Positions 46,150-57,937 of a stretch of 64,000 nucleotides of DNA are shown in pieces. How positions within the stretch are numbered: the first letter of the stretch is position 1; each line of letters starts with the position of its first letter. The notes under the pieces were generated by a model that saw only the letters and a list, made by a program, of their open reading frames with translations, searched no databases and had not been told where the DNA came from. A program made the position numbers and the translations under genes. This DNA comes from Adiantum capillus-veneris (taxonomy: Eukaryota; Streptophyta; Polypodiopsida; Polypodiales; Pteridaceae), in contig CM043971.1 of assembly GCA_014529385.2 (NCBI GenBank), positions 97,370,485-97,434,484 of the forward strand. Direction: 5' to 3'.

Positions 46150-47608
46150 ATGGCTTTCTCTTATCCGGAATTTCATAGAAGTGAGGAAGATGTGGAAGAC
46201 TTTTTGGAAAAGATGGAGGTTGCATGCATTAGCAATCAAATTCATGATCCAGCACAGATGTTACATCTTCTCCATATTTTTTTGAAGAGTGATGCACGAG
46301 TTTGGTCCAAAGCATTTGAAGAGGAGTTGCATGTGGCTGATCCACCTATAAGATTGAGTTGGTACAACCTAAGGCATGGATTGGAAGTGGAGTTTGTGAA
46401 AACAGAAGACCCTGACAAAGTGTGGCAAGAAGTACAAGGTTTGGTGCAAAAGGAAGGTGAGCCAGTAGATGCGTATATACGTAAGTTTTCATTGGCATGG
46501 GAGTGGATGTGCAAGGCCTTAGCACCACAAGTACCCCCACTTGACATGATGAAGAAGGTGGGAGAATATACGTTGGAGAGTGGAGCTAAAGAAGCCTAGG
46601 ACATATGAAGATGTACTAGAGGTAGCAAGAAACAAAGAGTGGAAGCTGAGAAAAATGAGTCAGCTTGGAGTAGAGTCTTTTCTTAGGAGGTCTGAATTTC
46701 AGCCAATGGATTCTTTGCAAGGTCGCATGCCAACGGTTTCTGCTACTCCTCAAGTTATGCCAGCAGTGGTCACTACAGCAATACAAGATGATGGGCTAAG
46801 GCAATACATGAGGCAAGTGGTAGATTTAATGAAGAATATTAGCCTAAACATGTTAAGGAATGTGGGGAATAATCGAGGTCAAGGGAGGTTTGCAAATCAG
46901 CCAAGAGGTGAAGAAAGGCCCAGGAATGGTGTTGCACAAAGCAATGGTAGGTTTTGGAGGAAAATGCCCACGTGTTATAATTGCGGAGAGTTGGGCCACA
47001 TCAGCCCGCAATGTGATAAGCCACCAAGGATGGGGAGAGACATGTATCCATTGCCAAGACAGGTGCTAACTAGGTCAAATGATTATGGCATCAAAATTAA
47101 GGGAGAAGAAGGAACCAGTGGATTAACCCAGGAGGAAAAGGGAAAGACAAAAGTGATAAGTGTAGTCACCTTGGAGAAGGCATCAAAGCTAGAGGATACA
47201 TTAGTGATGCCTATTGGGAAGAGGACCACAGAGGACAAGGAAGAAAGAAGTGCCCCAGGTCCTAGTAAGAAGAAGGGAAAGAGCCATGAAGGCGAGGATG
47301 TCAAGGCCAAGAGGAAAATAAGGGCTCGTCGCAAGTTTCATGTTTCAGATTTTCCACTAGGGGATGGGCAATTAAGCTATGACTTGAAGGAGGATCTGAC
47401 AACCAAGAAAGCAGATGTTAATTTTGGGCAGCTTATAGAGATGGTGCCTAAGCTAAAGCGACAGTGGAAGAGGATGGTTAACCCAATGGAGAAAGAACCA
47501 GAGAGAGGTTCAGTAAAGGTGTTGGCAATGGACGAGTTACCAAAAATTTTCCCAATAGTGGATGTGTGGCACAAAAGAAAAAAATATAGGACAAGGTTAT
47601 GTGCATGA
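46150..47608 (+). pseudogene. Gypsy Gag with CCHC zinc knuckle, one frameshift
   Basis: From ATG 46150 the capsid-like domain (YPEFHRSEEDVEDFLEKME, KVWQEVQGLVQKEGE, YIRKFSLAWEWM) runs to 46599. Coding then continues in the next frame from about 46580 (RTYEDVLEVARNKEW). A zinc knuckle CYNCGELGHISPQC lies at 46974-47015, followed by a lysine/glutamate-rich linker to 47608. The overlap region implies a +1 shift caused by mutation. It would package the element RNA. Confidence 0.85.
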
Positions 47609-48180
47609 CGGAGCCCAAATATGTGTCATAACACACTCATGCGTTGAGAAGATGGGTCTTACAGTGATTGGGGTGTCAGGCTATCCGATTAGATTGGCAA
47701 ACCATCAAAAAGTAAAATGTTGGGTGTTGTAAAGAGCTTAGAAGTGGAGGCATATGATGCAAGGGTGATGGTTGATTTTCATGTGATGCCAACGAGACTG
47801 GAGCATATCCTATTATACTGGGCGGACCATGGTTACGTGCAGTGGGAGCTGTTCAAGATTGGAGAGGTGGTACAATTAGCCTCTATGGAAAGATAGGTGC
47901 TAAGAAGCTATATAATATGGACACAAGGAAAGTATTGGAAGAGCTTTATGAAGATGAGGATGAGTCTAGTGATGAACACTATTCCTCGGTGACTGATGAG
48001 GACAGTGATAGTACTACCAGCAGTGGTGAGGATGTTGATGTTTCATTTCTTTTGATGGACAAAGAAATCCATGATTCTGGTTTAGTCGCATTTGCAAATG
48101 AGGTTGAAAATGAAAGGGAAGGGCCTTATGAAGTGATTGAAGGGCTGATGCAAACTAAGAGTAAATTGTCAAATAAGTAG
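47609..48180 (+). pseudogene. Gypsy protease remnant and acidic linker
   Basis: After a frame change, VHDGAQICVITHS (near 47610-47650) matches the active-site region of the retroelement aspartic protease, and further pieces follow in alternating frames. Frame 47842-48180 encodes an acidic linker (EDEDESSDEHYSS, SDSTTSSGEDVDVSF) leading to the reverse transcriptase. Confidence 0.6.
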
Positions 48181-48183
48181 GAA

Positions 48184-50288
48184 TTGATGACACAAATGAT
48201 CAACGGAGACCTCTCAGCTATGGAGAAGGAGATATATTTGCACATGCTGGCTAGTTTTCCTGATTTGTTCATTATTTCATATGAAGAGATCAGAGGGTTC
48301 AAGGGCGAAGAGATACATATAGAGCTGAAAGAGGGTGCTAAGCCAGTGCGGCAAAGGCTAAGGAGGATGGATCAAGATCAAACAGAAGCCTTGCGGGAAG
48401 AGGTGGACAAGTTATTGAAGGCAGGGTTCATAGTCCCAGTGGAAACCACAGAATAATGGGTGAGTCTAGTAGTAGTCAGTCCAAAGAAGGATGGGAAGTG
48501 GAGGATTTGTGTAGATTTAAAACCCTTAAATGCAGCCACTAAGAAGAACCCATATCCTCTTCCATTCATTGATCAAATCTTGGATTCAGTGGCAGCTTAT
48601 GAGAGGTACAATGTGTGTGATGGTTTTTCAGGCTATTTTCAATTGAAGATTGCTCTTAAAGAACGAACAAAGACAACTTTCATTATGCCATGGGGTTGTT
48701 ATTGCTACACGGTATTGCCATTTGGGTTGTCAAATGGACCATGTTTCTATCAAGAGAGAGCAAATTGGGTATTGGAACCATTCATTGCTAGTTGTGTTAA
48801 AGCTTGGACGACTTCTGTGTCTACAGCAGTAGGGCTGAACACCATGAGAAGTTGCAGATGGTATTGGCTCGATATGATGAATGTGGAGGACAACTAAATC
48901 CAAAGAAATGTCATCTAGCACAGCCAAGGGTGAAGTTATTGGGTCATATGGTGTCAGAAAATGGCATTGAGGCTGATCCAGACAAGGTTAAGTCTATTAT
49001 TCTTCTTCCATCACCTACGAGTACGAAGCAATTGGCAACCTTTATACACAAAGTGAAGTACATGGCGTGGTTTATTCCATTGTCTTCACAGCTCCTTTAT
49101 CCATTACAACAAGTGGCAAAGCATGATCCATTGCAATGGGATGAAAAGTGTGAAGAAGTGTTTCAAGAGGTGAAAGAGGTGTTAGGGGGGCTGTCAACCA
49201 TGCAGGCTCCTGATTGGGAGAAAGTGTTTTATGTAAATCCATCAGTAGGGGATGATGCCATTGGAGCCATGCTATTGCAAAAGGGGAAGGGCAGCCATTA
49301 TATGAGGCCAGTGTATTGTGCAAGCCGAGTGAAGCTGGTAGCAGAGAGAAAATTCTCGGAAGTAGAGCTAGTGATGGCCAGTGTAATATTTGCTTGTTGA
49401 CGATTTTGTCATTACTTGCTACCACGACCTTTTGTTTTCTTGACGAGCTATGCTTTTTTGCCACAATTAATTAATGGCATTAGCATGTCAAATGTGGTCA
49501 AGAAATGGGTAATTGAGTTGCAAGAGTTTGAGTTCTCTTTTTTAGTGGAAGACAGTACAAGAGCTACCTTAGTTGATTTGTTGACTTACAAGGAGAATCC
49601 CCTTCTTGTTAAGGAAGAGGTGGTGAGAAGGGTAGTTGAAGAAGTGCCACAGATCAACAATGCACATGTTTTGTTCTTTGATGGCTTATATAGAAAGAGC
49701 CATGATGCAGCTTCAAGGGGGTATAGCACTTTATGATCCAGAGGGGAAGGTAGTATGCAAGAGAGGGTTCAAATTGGATGCACATAGTAACAATGAGGCT
49801 GAATATGCTACTTTGGAATCCGGATTACACATTTGTTTGAAGCATGGGATTAGAAGGTTGAGCATAAAAGGTGATGCCTTGTTAGTTGTGAAGCAAGTAT
49901 GGGTGTGTGGAAGAGCAAGAACGCCTCATTGAAGGAAATGTGTTTCAAAATTAAAGGCCTGTTAAAAAATTTTGAAGCATGGAGCATCAGACACATTGAA
50001 CGTGCTCTAAATGGAGAGGCACATGAAGCAGCTCAAAGCATGATTGGGGAGCTATTTGTGTTAAGGACCCATTTACCTATTTATCATGGTCGGGAAAGTT
50101 TGGCTCAAGAAGAGGAGTTTTTGCTAACAGGAATCATTCCAAAGGACATTCAAAAGTCTAAGAAGTATGGTTTTGTGCATAGAGCATCTAGGTACAAATT
50201 GATTGGTGATGTCTTATACATGAAAGGGGCTGATCTCGTGTTGAGACGTGTACCTTGGTGGGAGGAGCTTTACAGAGTGTTGAAATAG
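48184..50288 (+). pseudogene. Gypsy reverse transcriptase, RNase H and second RNase H
   Basis: Reverse transcriptase motifs: VSPKKDGKWRICVDLKPLN, NPYPLPFIDQIL, DGFSGYFQLKIA, LPFGLSNGP, then after a frameshift near 48795 the MDDFCVYSS catalytic box (48804). RNase H follows (QAPDWEKVFYVNPSVGDDAIGAML, near 49200-49280) and the archaeal-type RNase H (VLFFDGLYRKS; SNNEAEYATLESGL; KGDALLVVKQ) to about 50040, with a frameshift near 49715. Stops at 48454 (TAA), 49398 (TGA) and 50286 (TAG) read as CAA, CGA or CAG after reversing C to T. The element is a dual-RNase-H, Tat-like gypsy. Confidence 0.88.
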
Positions 50289-51448
50289 CATCATGAAGGT
50301 GCATGTGATGGACATTTTGCTCTAAAGATCACCTTGCATAAGAGGGGTATGTATGGCATAGTTTGCACAAGGATGTTCACCATTGGTGTAGGTCTTGCAA
50401 TAGGTGTCAAGCATTTGGGAAGAGAGTGTTGAAGCCAGAACTACGAAAAACCATTATGGCGTTTGATGTGTTTGAAAAGTGGGGGATTGATGCAATAGGC
50501 CCGTTACTTATCACAAGCAGGGGCAAAAGCTATATTTTGACTGCAGTGGACTATCTCTCTAGATGGGAAGAGGCTATAGCAGTAAAACAAATCACTGCAA
50601 AGGATGTGGCAAAATTTGTGTACGATGAAATATGTTGCAAGTTTGGGGTGTCATTAGAGCTACTTTCAGACAAGGGGCCAGGCTTTAGAGCTAAACTACT
50701 AGACTTTTTATGCGCGAAGATGAAGATTAGGCACCAGCATACCACTCCTTATTACCCGCAGTGTAATGGCTTAAATGAAAGATTCAATGGTGAGTTGGTA
50801 CAAATTCTTTCGAAAGTGACAGAGCACCAAGGAAAGAATTGGGATTTGGAATTGCATAGTGCATTATGGGCTTACCGCACTTCGATGAAGACAGGTACAT
50901 GGTTTACTCCATTTCATTCGGTATATGGAAAGGAAGCACTATTGCCTGTGGAAGTAGAGTTGCCTGCGGTCAAGATGCTAGAGAAGCTGCTTGGGCCGCC
51001 TAGTGATGCATTCAAAGAGAGGCTCTTACATTTACAAGAGGTTCAGCTGGATAGGATGAGTGCATTGGAACATTATGGGCAGATGCAGGATAAGGCTTTG
51101 GCAAAGATAAATGAAAAGGTCAAAAGTAAGGGTATCAAGAAGCATGACTCGGTTTTGTGCTACAACAGTAAGTTGGACAACACCTTCCAAAAGAAGTTTC
51201 AAGTTAAGTGGGAAGGCCCTTTCAAGGTAGTGGAGTGTTTTCCGAATGGTACATATCAGTTGAATAACCTGGATGGGATTCTACATAAGTCAAGGGTAAA
51301 TGGATTGCGTCTTAAATTATATCATGCCAGGTTAATGATGGTGGAGCAAGATGAGCTGTCTGTGGAGCAAGTAATGTTGGTGAGGGATGAGGAGACCTGT
51401 GACGCGGCGAGTCTCATATCTCTTTTTGCTGCTGTTGATCATGAATGA
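50289..51448 (+). pseudogene. Gypsy integrase with intact catalytic core
   Basis: An HHCC zinc region (HHEG...GHF, WCRSCNRCQ) is disturbed by a frame change near 50345-50365. From 50363 there are 361 open codons. The DDE core is present: IDAIGPL, LLSDKGPGF and LNERFNGEL. The C-terminal module has FQVKWEGPFKVVECFPNGTYQL. It would insert the cDNA into chromosomes. This is the best-preserved part of the element. Confidence 0.88.
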
Positions 51449-51476
51449 TCTAGCAGGCTAGGGGATAGGCAAATTA

Positions 51477-51815
51477 TGTTAGGCGTTTTTTGGAAGAAGT
51501 GATTGCGTATATGTACATACACATGCATGGTGAATAAAATAAAGAATTGCCCATTCTTCAGAGCCAGGCGGTTACATGGGGCCCACATGTATACAGGTAG
51601 GACAACATGTACATAGCGCATTGATTTTCACTATCACCAGTATCAGTGTGTTTTTTCTATAATAATGAGGAGTTGGTAGTGCATAAAACTTCTCAAGGAA
51701 GCTATCCGTGGGCCAACAACATGAGGTAAGCAGGTGCGTCAGATGGCATCTAGTGGCGTTAGGAGGTCGAATATGATCAAGACTTGCACGTGGATAAGTA
51801 CGGACACAACGTGGG
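51477..51815 (+). mobile_element. Truncated 3' LTR (family A)
   Basis: TGTTAGGCGTTTTTTGG begins 29 bp after the integrase stop, preceded by a weak purine run (AGGGGATAGG). It matches 43766-44104 at about 93% and then stops abruptly after CACAACGTGGG, where the other copies continue with TGTTTTCTTGTGAT. Sequence of an unrelated gag element follows without a gap, so most of this LTR has been lost. Confidence 0.85.
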
Positions 51816-51839
51816 CCTAGCTCTTATCCGAGTGGACCT

Positions 51840-54350
51840 ATGCCCGGTTATGTTCCATATCCTGCATCATCCACACATATGCCAAGACCGGCACCCGTCC
51901 CTCTCCCACATATGATTCCAAGAGTACCTCCACCGGCCCTACCTCCTCACATAGGTGACTTGGCAGCGTTTGCTCAAACCATAGGTCGATCTATCGCGGA
52001 AAATATGCGTCATGCATCTGATAGAGAGCCTAGAAGTAAGGCAGTACAAATTGCCAAACTCACGCAAAAATTCAATGGGGACGAAGATGCTAGGAAACAC
52101 ATTGAAGTGTTTGAACAAGTATGTGATTCCTTAGGGGAACGCAACGAACTACATAAGTGCAATGCCTTAAGCTTGACATTAAGTGGGAAGGCTGGAGATT
52201 GGTATAGGACCCTAAGGGTGGACGAGAAAACAATCTACCCTACCCTTCGAAGGTTGTTTCTAAAGGAGTACATACGAGAAGGTGTGCTTTGGGGTGTAGC
52301 ATCTCAGCTACAGAAGGCCGAATGTAAGGAAGGAGAGTCAGTAAGGGACTTCATTAGTTGTCTAAAGCACTTAAACTCTCGTTGCCCTGTAAATGAGCGC
52401 TTCAACAATAATCAACTGCTTGATCGATGCATCCGAGGGTTGAGGAATGAAGGAATCTATAATGGACTAGTGATTAGAGGTATCACAACCTGGGAAGATG
52501 TCACTGCCAATGCAATCCAATTAGAGGACAACTTGATGATAGCAGGCATGAGGGTGTCTACTGACACGAGATCCACTAGCTCACAAGCCATTGAGTATGA
52601 ACCCATGACTGCATATCCCATTGCCAATGAGCCAAAGGTATTTGAGACATTCTTGACAGACCTCACCAAGGCAATCCAAGAGTCTCTTAAGGATAATCGA
52701 CCCCCTCAAAATAGTCACATGTATCCAAGAAGGGAGCAACAATGGTGTTCCATTTGCTTAGGTCCACATAGCACTAGTGAGTGCCCTACGTTTAGAGTAA
52801 AATTTAATGGAACTTGCAACGCATGTGGTAGGTATGGTCACCAAGCTAAGGATTGTTTAATGATCAAACGTATGATGGCAAATAGACCACCTGTAGCCTG
52901 GACGGATGCGCCTCGAGCTCCTGTATTGATGCCTACTCCACCTGTTGAGCAACTACCGCAACACATGGTCCCTAGATCTCAAAATGTTGTACAAGCTACA
53001 CCGCTACCACCTCCTGTGCTAGGACCGCAGCCCCCGCATCCAAGAGTCGCCCCTATGAACCAAGTGGGTTGCGAGCCATCAAATGCTTATCCAGATGTCT
53101 GTGAGGAGGAAATAGACACTAGTATTGCCTACGGACTTGATACATTGGAAGAGTGTCCTATATACTACATGGAAGATTGTTGGGGGCAAGTCAAGCCGGT
53201 TTATCAAGCTGCTGCTCTCGCATCCAGAGGTCAAAATATCAACACCCAGGCTAGGAGGCCACCTCTTCAATGCTACGAGTGTGGTGGACCACATCGAGCA
53301 GCGGAGTGCCCTATTAGGCTGCAAAAGAATGCTGCACAGATGCAAATGAATCAAGGGAGCACGTTTGCAATGCCAATACTCACATGTAATCGTTGTGGCA
53401 TAGATCACTTGATTGCCCAATGCCCCTATAACCCAAATGCGCCTAAAATCACACCCCTGAATTTGGTCGAAATTGCTAGTGTGACATCGCCAATACCACC
53501 CGTCGCACCCACTTATGCGATTACACGGTCCATGCTTCAAGGGCCAGGCCATATCCTCAAAGAGAGAGATACCGCGTCAGTTATCCAAGCAAAGAAAAAG
53601 AAGACACGAAGGAAGAAGTCGCAGAATACGGAAAATTCAAAGCCAAGTTCCAAAACAAACATAGGAACAGGAGATGACCCCGTGTATATGAATGACCTCG
53701 AGGATGATTCAGATTCAGTCGAGACAATGGAGACTAGAACCAATACCACAAAGGGAAAGACCGACAAAGAAAACCGTAACATGGAACCAAATGAAAACCG
53801 AATAAGAGAAAACCATAAAGAGCCTCTGAAAACACCACAAGTGTTTCCAAATCCAATCCAAGACCCCCAAGATAAACCGCAGGGGCAGAAAGGGAAAAAT
53901 CGTAAAAAGAAGATTGGGACGTACCCAAACCCAATAGACGAGATTAAGCAGGTGAAACATCTAAGAGGTTTAGTGGAGGAGACTCAAAGGAAACTAGAAC
54001 CAGAACCCATGCAGGTCAAAATTCATGACACGGTGTTTCCCACGCAAGTTCATCCACCCCACATGAACCATAGACCGTTAGCCATATCTAGTATCATCCA
54101 AGAAGGGAGTGAGGACGGGACATCAGAAAGTGAGCATACACCCTTCTTGTTGGAAAGGATGTTTAACGAAGGAATACCTGATCCCATTGAGGAATATGAG
54201 ATTCCATCCTCACCAGTTCCTAGTCAAGGACCTACACCCTGCAAAACGCCAATGAATGTTGCCAAACTAATGGACTTCATGTCTTCTGAGGTTCGAACCA
54301 CGATCATAACAAAGCTGTATGGAGATCCTGAGTTATTCCTTGCACTTTGA
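51840..54350 (+). CDS. Large intact Gag of a protease-only (RT-less) gypsy-type element
   Basis: 836 uninterrupted codons. A proline-rich N terminus (likely truncated at the junction with the LTR at 51815) leads into a Ty3-type capsid domain (residues 60-240: FNGDEDARKHIEVFEQVCD, LSGKAGDWYRTL, LFLKEYI, FISCLKHLNSRCP). Four CCHC or CCHC-like knuckles follow: CSICLGPHSTSEC, CNACGRYGHQAKDC, CYECGGPHRAAEC and CNRCGIDHLIAQC. The C-terminal third is highly charged and low in complexity. The frame is much better preserved than its neighbours, which suggests a recent insertion. No reverse transcriptase follows. Confidence 0.85.
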   Translation: MPGYVPYPASSTHMPRPAPVPLPHMIPRVPPPALPPHIGDLAAFAQTIGRSIAENMRHASDREPRSKAVQIAKLTQKFNGDEDARKHIEVFEQVCDSLGERNELHKCNALSLTLSGKAGDWYRTLRVDEKTIYPTLRRLFLKEYIREGVLWGVASQLQKAECKEGESVRDFISCLKHLNSRCPVNERFNNNQLLDRCIRGLRNEGIYNGLVIRGITTWEDVTANAIQLEDNLMIAGMRVSTDTRSTSSQAIEYEPMTAYPIANEPKVFETFLTDLTKAIQESLKDNRPPQNSHMYPRREQQWCSICLGPHSTSECPTFRVKFNGTCNACGRYGHQAKDCLMIKRMMANRPPVAWTDAPRAPVLMPTPPVEQLPQHMVPRSQNVVQATPLPPPVLGPQPPHPRVAPMNQVGCEPSNAYPDVCEEEIDTSIAYGLDTLEECPIYYMEDCWGQVKPVYQAAALASRGQNINTQARRPPLQCYECGGPHRAAECPIRLQKNAAQMQMNQGSTFAMPILTCNRCGIDHLIAQCPYNPNAPKITPLNLVEIASVTSPIPPVAPTYAITRSMLQGPGHILKERDTASVIQAKKKKTRRKKSQNTENSKPSSKTNIGTGDDPVYMNDLEDDSDSVETMETRTNTTKGKTDKENRNMEPNENRIRENHKEPLKTPQVFPNPIQDPQDKPQGQKGKNRKKKIGTYPNPIDEIKQVKHLRGLVEETQRKLEPEPMQVKIHDTVFPTQVHPPHMNHRPLAISSIIQEGSEDGTSESEHTPFLLERMFNEGIPDPIEEYEIPSSPVPSQGPTPCKTPMNVAKLMDFMSSEVRTTIITKLYGDPELFLAL

Positions 54351-54419
54351 GCATTCCTTAACGGAGAGCTACGAACGGGATTACCGCAGTTTGCGCAACC
54401 AAATAGGCCTGACTCGATT

Positions 54420-55870
54420 ATGATTGATGAGGAAAATCATGTGCAATCACTTGACTTAGATGGACACGAGTCTGTGATTGAGGTACCCATTAACGAATTA
54501 GGGCAGTATTTTGAAGGCGACGAGTCTAATGCGACCCTACCCATCACTACCAAGGGATTAACTATAAAGGGAATTCTTGATGGTGGTGCAGGAGTTAGCA
54601 TCGTTACAAAAGATTGTTGGGAATCCATGGGAAAACCCCGCTCAGTGTTACTAACATTGTGGTAAAGATGGCAAATGGTACCATAGCGAAACCTATGGGG
54701 ATGCTCAAGGATCTTAAGATCAAAGTTCTAGGACACAAGGTACGACATACGTTCATTGTAATGGATTTCTCTAAACACCTTATGTCATATGAAATGATTT
54801 TAGGACGACCATTCATGAGGGAAGCACAAATGGTTCACGATTGGTCTAAAAATCATGTCTATTTGCAATTCCAAGACTCTGTCCTTAGAGTGGATTTGGT
54901 GACTGGTAAGGTACACCCCTTAGGGAGTAAAACCATTATTGATCATCGCTCTGACACCACAGTTCACTCGGCCCCACTACAATATTGTTACACTTGTAAG
55001 AAGGATACAGACATTGGCCAAGATTCTCCTTATATGGATATCCTACCTGGGATGACTGAATCAGACAATGTTGATTGGGTCCACCTAGCATCAACCATAG
55101 ACACTTGGGGAAACAGGGGGATGACCTGGGTAACACCTGAGGGGGATGAAATGCCTATACCCTTAAATATGCTACAAGCAATGCATATCGCTTCTGACAA
55201 GACTCATCCTAATGTAACGAAGAAAACATACAAGTGGGTCCCTAAAGCTTCTTTAGTGACCATAGCTAGTGCTAAAAAACAGAAGCCTAGTAAGAACCGT
55301 ACGACTCACTCCAAGAAATGTAAAGAAACGCTGCGTTGGATTCCTAAACGACTATTGGAAGCCCAAGGATACTATGAAGGAAATGATCAAATCTGGGTGC
55401 CCAAACGTAAAGTGTACTCTTACCTGTCACCTAGCCCATGTAAACCCAATCCTGTGGCTCCAAAACAAATTGAAAATCGCGGAAAGAAAAAAATCATGGA
55501 ATGTTACACACCCGTTCTAGAGCTAGTTTGGGTACCAAAGAAAGAACGATTTGTTCCACCTAGCTCAGGAACAGGGAAATCAAATGAAGCTTCTTGCTCT
55601 TCATGTAGTTCCTATACGCAAATAGAAGCTTCGACACAACCTCCACCTACCACTGTACATATCCATACAAGCACGAAAGAGTTTGCACCTTCCGGGGTAA
55701 GCTCACCACCTACAACAACGTTGCAAATAAAATCATGGGAGAGTACCTTACCACCCTTGCAACTAGATGAAACGCATAGGGCGGTCGAAAACTATTGGTT
55801 AAAATCCTCACCTATTACCAACTGGAACAATTGGTTTCAAAGGGTGACAAGCTCATTTCAAACGGTATGA
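54420..55870 (+). pseudogene. Aspartic protease and repeat-bearing C-terminal protein of the same element
   Basis: Frame 54420-54665 has the active-site loop ILDGGAGVSIV (Asp present, DGGA in place of DSGA or DTGA). A one-base shift near 54640 leads into frame 54614-55870 with YEMILGRPFM, the second protease landmark. The rest carries a repeated motif (K/R/I/V)W(V/I)PK at least four times (about residues 205, 238, 264 and 315) between lysine-rich spacers. The frame ends 8 bp before a polypurine tract. The WVPK repeats have no assigned role. Confidence 0.75.
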
Positions 55871-55877
55871 TCTACCC

Positions 55878-55891
55878 AAGGAAGGGGGGAG
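55878..55891 (+). other. Polypurine tract
   Basis: AAGGAAGGGGGGAG immediately precedes TGTTGGCTG at 55892. This is the standard position of the plus-strand primer of an LTR retrotransposon. Confidence 0.85.
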
Positions 55892-56144
55892 TGTTGGCTG
55901 ACAGTCATCATTCATTTGTTTCCCTCTCAACCTTTTTCCCTGACCTCTCAATCTCCGATCTTAGGGAATCTATATATATAGCCTTATACTCACAAAAAAA
56001 ACAAAAATAGTAAAGAGCAAGAGCGCCTAGCAATGAGAGAGCACCCTATCAGATCTTACATATAAGTCCAAATTCACCGTGTCAATTCAAGAAACACACA
56101 AAAACAACTCTTATGTTTTAAAGGCCTAACCAAATCTATCTGTC
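55892..56144 (+). mobile_element. Start of the 3' LTR of the gag-protease element
   Basis: It begins TGTTGGCTGACAG. A TATA box (TATATATATAGCC, 55971-55980) follows at 80 bp, with CA-rich leader sequence after it. The 3' end is not identified and may lie well beyond 56144, in which case the next ORF is inside the LTR. Confidence 0.65.
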
Positions 56145-56576
56145 TTGTCAAAAATGGCTACTTCACCAGAGGCATGCACTTCTATTTTTGATGAAAGGTA
56201 CCCTTTGTCTTTTCCTCAAGTGTTCTACGTATGCTACCCTATACTTTCTTGCGAATGGGATTTGATAGAGAGCCTTGCATGTGAGAGAAATTTTGAGGAG
56301 TTAGAATGGCTGATACGTCTATGGCTAACTAGTGATCCCTACCCAATAGCGAATGTGTCTCCAATGGCACATGCTTATTCTTTTGCACAAGATGAGTATC
56401 CACGCATCACGAGGTTCTTGATTAGCATGCTTGCACAAGAGGATGATGAAGAGGAACTAATAGAGACCGAAGAAGACTATGGCCTCACGGACAACGATTT
56501 TATTTATCTAGATGATGAGGATAGAGGCCTAGCCTTAGGGTGGCCACCCGGTTTATATAATATCCTCTTTCCTTGA
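56145..56576 (+). CDS. 143-residue acidic protein downstream of, or inside, the LTR
   Basis: The likely start is ATG 56154. The protein is rich in aromatic and acidic residues (CEWDLIESLACERNFEELEWLIRLW; EDDEEELIETEEDY; FIYLDDEDRGLALGWPPG) and is fully open. It sits about 170 bp downstream of the LTR TATA box and is followed by AAAAGGGGTGACAG. No family is recognised. An LTR-encoded protein, or the first gene of another element, are both possible. Confidence 0.5.
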   Translation: MSKMATSPEACTSIFDERYPLSFPQVFYVCYPILSCEWDLIESLACERNFEELEWLIRLWLTSDPYPIANVSPMAHAYSFAQDEYPRITRFLISMLAQEDDEEELIETEEDYGLTDNDFIYLDDEDRGLALGWPPGLYNILFP

Positions 56577-57924
56577 TTCTAAAAGGGGTGACAGATAGGT
56601 AGGTTAGGGGTCTAGATTGTGTTTTGAGTTTGTTTTTTAGGAGTTTTAATTTTTCCCACTGATGTGCCTCCTCGAGGTATTCCTTTTGTTTCCTAGTGTG
56701 TACAGGAGAGTGTTGCTATTGATAGGATTTGGACCTTCATGGAACCTTTCTCTCGTTCACACTTCAAATCAAGCACGACCATCAACACAAACAGGTGTTT
56801 CTTATCCATTAGCATTGCCCTTATCTTTTTGCATCTATGATTGTCTGCTTTGATTGTGATTGGTAGCATAATATTCAGCGCATTTGCTTAGTATCAAACA
56901 TTTAATTCAATGTAATGTTTTGTCATAATCACTTGTCTAGGTTTAAAACTCAAGCAGTCCGACTAAGCTAGTTTGACCAAGCTAGGTATTAGAGATCTTC
57001 TCTTAATACCATGGGGAATGCCTTCCTAATAAGCAATGGTTACTTAGGTTCTTAATCCGATTTAGGCAGCATTGTATGAAATGTACTAGGGCTTTCTAGT
57101 GGGCTTAACCCTATTGACCTTTAGCTTAAGTATTATAAAGGGAGTTTACTAATGTGATGAGCTTGGGGAGGGTAACAGTGTTATATGACCCCCCAAAGTT
57201 ACAAATTAAAATGCTAAAAATGAACAAACAAAAAATCAAAGTGCCACAATGTAAAATCTTACGCTGGAAGAGGAATCTCAGCTTGATTTGGTACTTCACT
57301 CACATGTATTGCCTATGGTACTAGAGCCCTAGAGGTTCCCAGTGTGGGCGCTTTTCCTTGAAAAGCAAAAAACCCAAGGCATACAAAATAAGCACACACA
57401 TCAAAATTGAATCACTGTGAAAAGACTTTGGGGGGTCAAAGAAAAAGTAATCAGTCAGGCGATGATTTCATGAGAAATTCCTTTTATGGTAGCTTAACTA
57501 CAAGGTTTTCTAGATATAGCCTCTAGTCAGCCCTCGAACATCAATACTTGGCTCTCGCGATTAAACAACTTAATTGACCACAGAAAATTAAGAAGCTTAC
57601 CCATGGTATTAATATTCGATCTCTAGTGCCTTTTGACCGTCAAATTAGTGACCCCAGACTTGTTTAATTTTCTACCTTTACATCTGTTTATGCATTTGAT
57701 TACATTACAATTTAATGTTCATTGCTAACAAATTGTTTGAAATTCTTTGACCAATCAATTTGTCTACCTAAAACTGCATATGCTTTTTAAGGGAATGCAA
57801 TTACTGTGCCAATGTTGTTTGATTTTGCAGTGACTGAAGAAGGCTAAGGACATTCATCTCAAATGCTCTTCCACCTCGACGAACCAGCTTCAACTCAATA
57901 GCTTCCGCGGACGGAATCTACATC
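56577..57924. other. Non-coding internal sequence before a second polypurine tract
   Basis: No frame can be supported. The stretch ends at AGGAAGGGGGGCA (57925-57937), so it is probably the 3' untranslated internal region of an LTR element whose coding part is missing. Confidence 0.5.
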
Positions 57925-57937
57925 AGGAAGGGGGGCA

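Noticed and set aside
53079-53552. 157-codon minus-strand ORF
   Set aside because: It is a shadow of the intact Gag frame on the plus strand.
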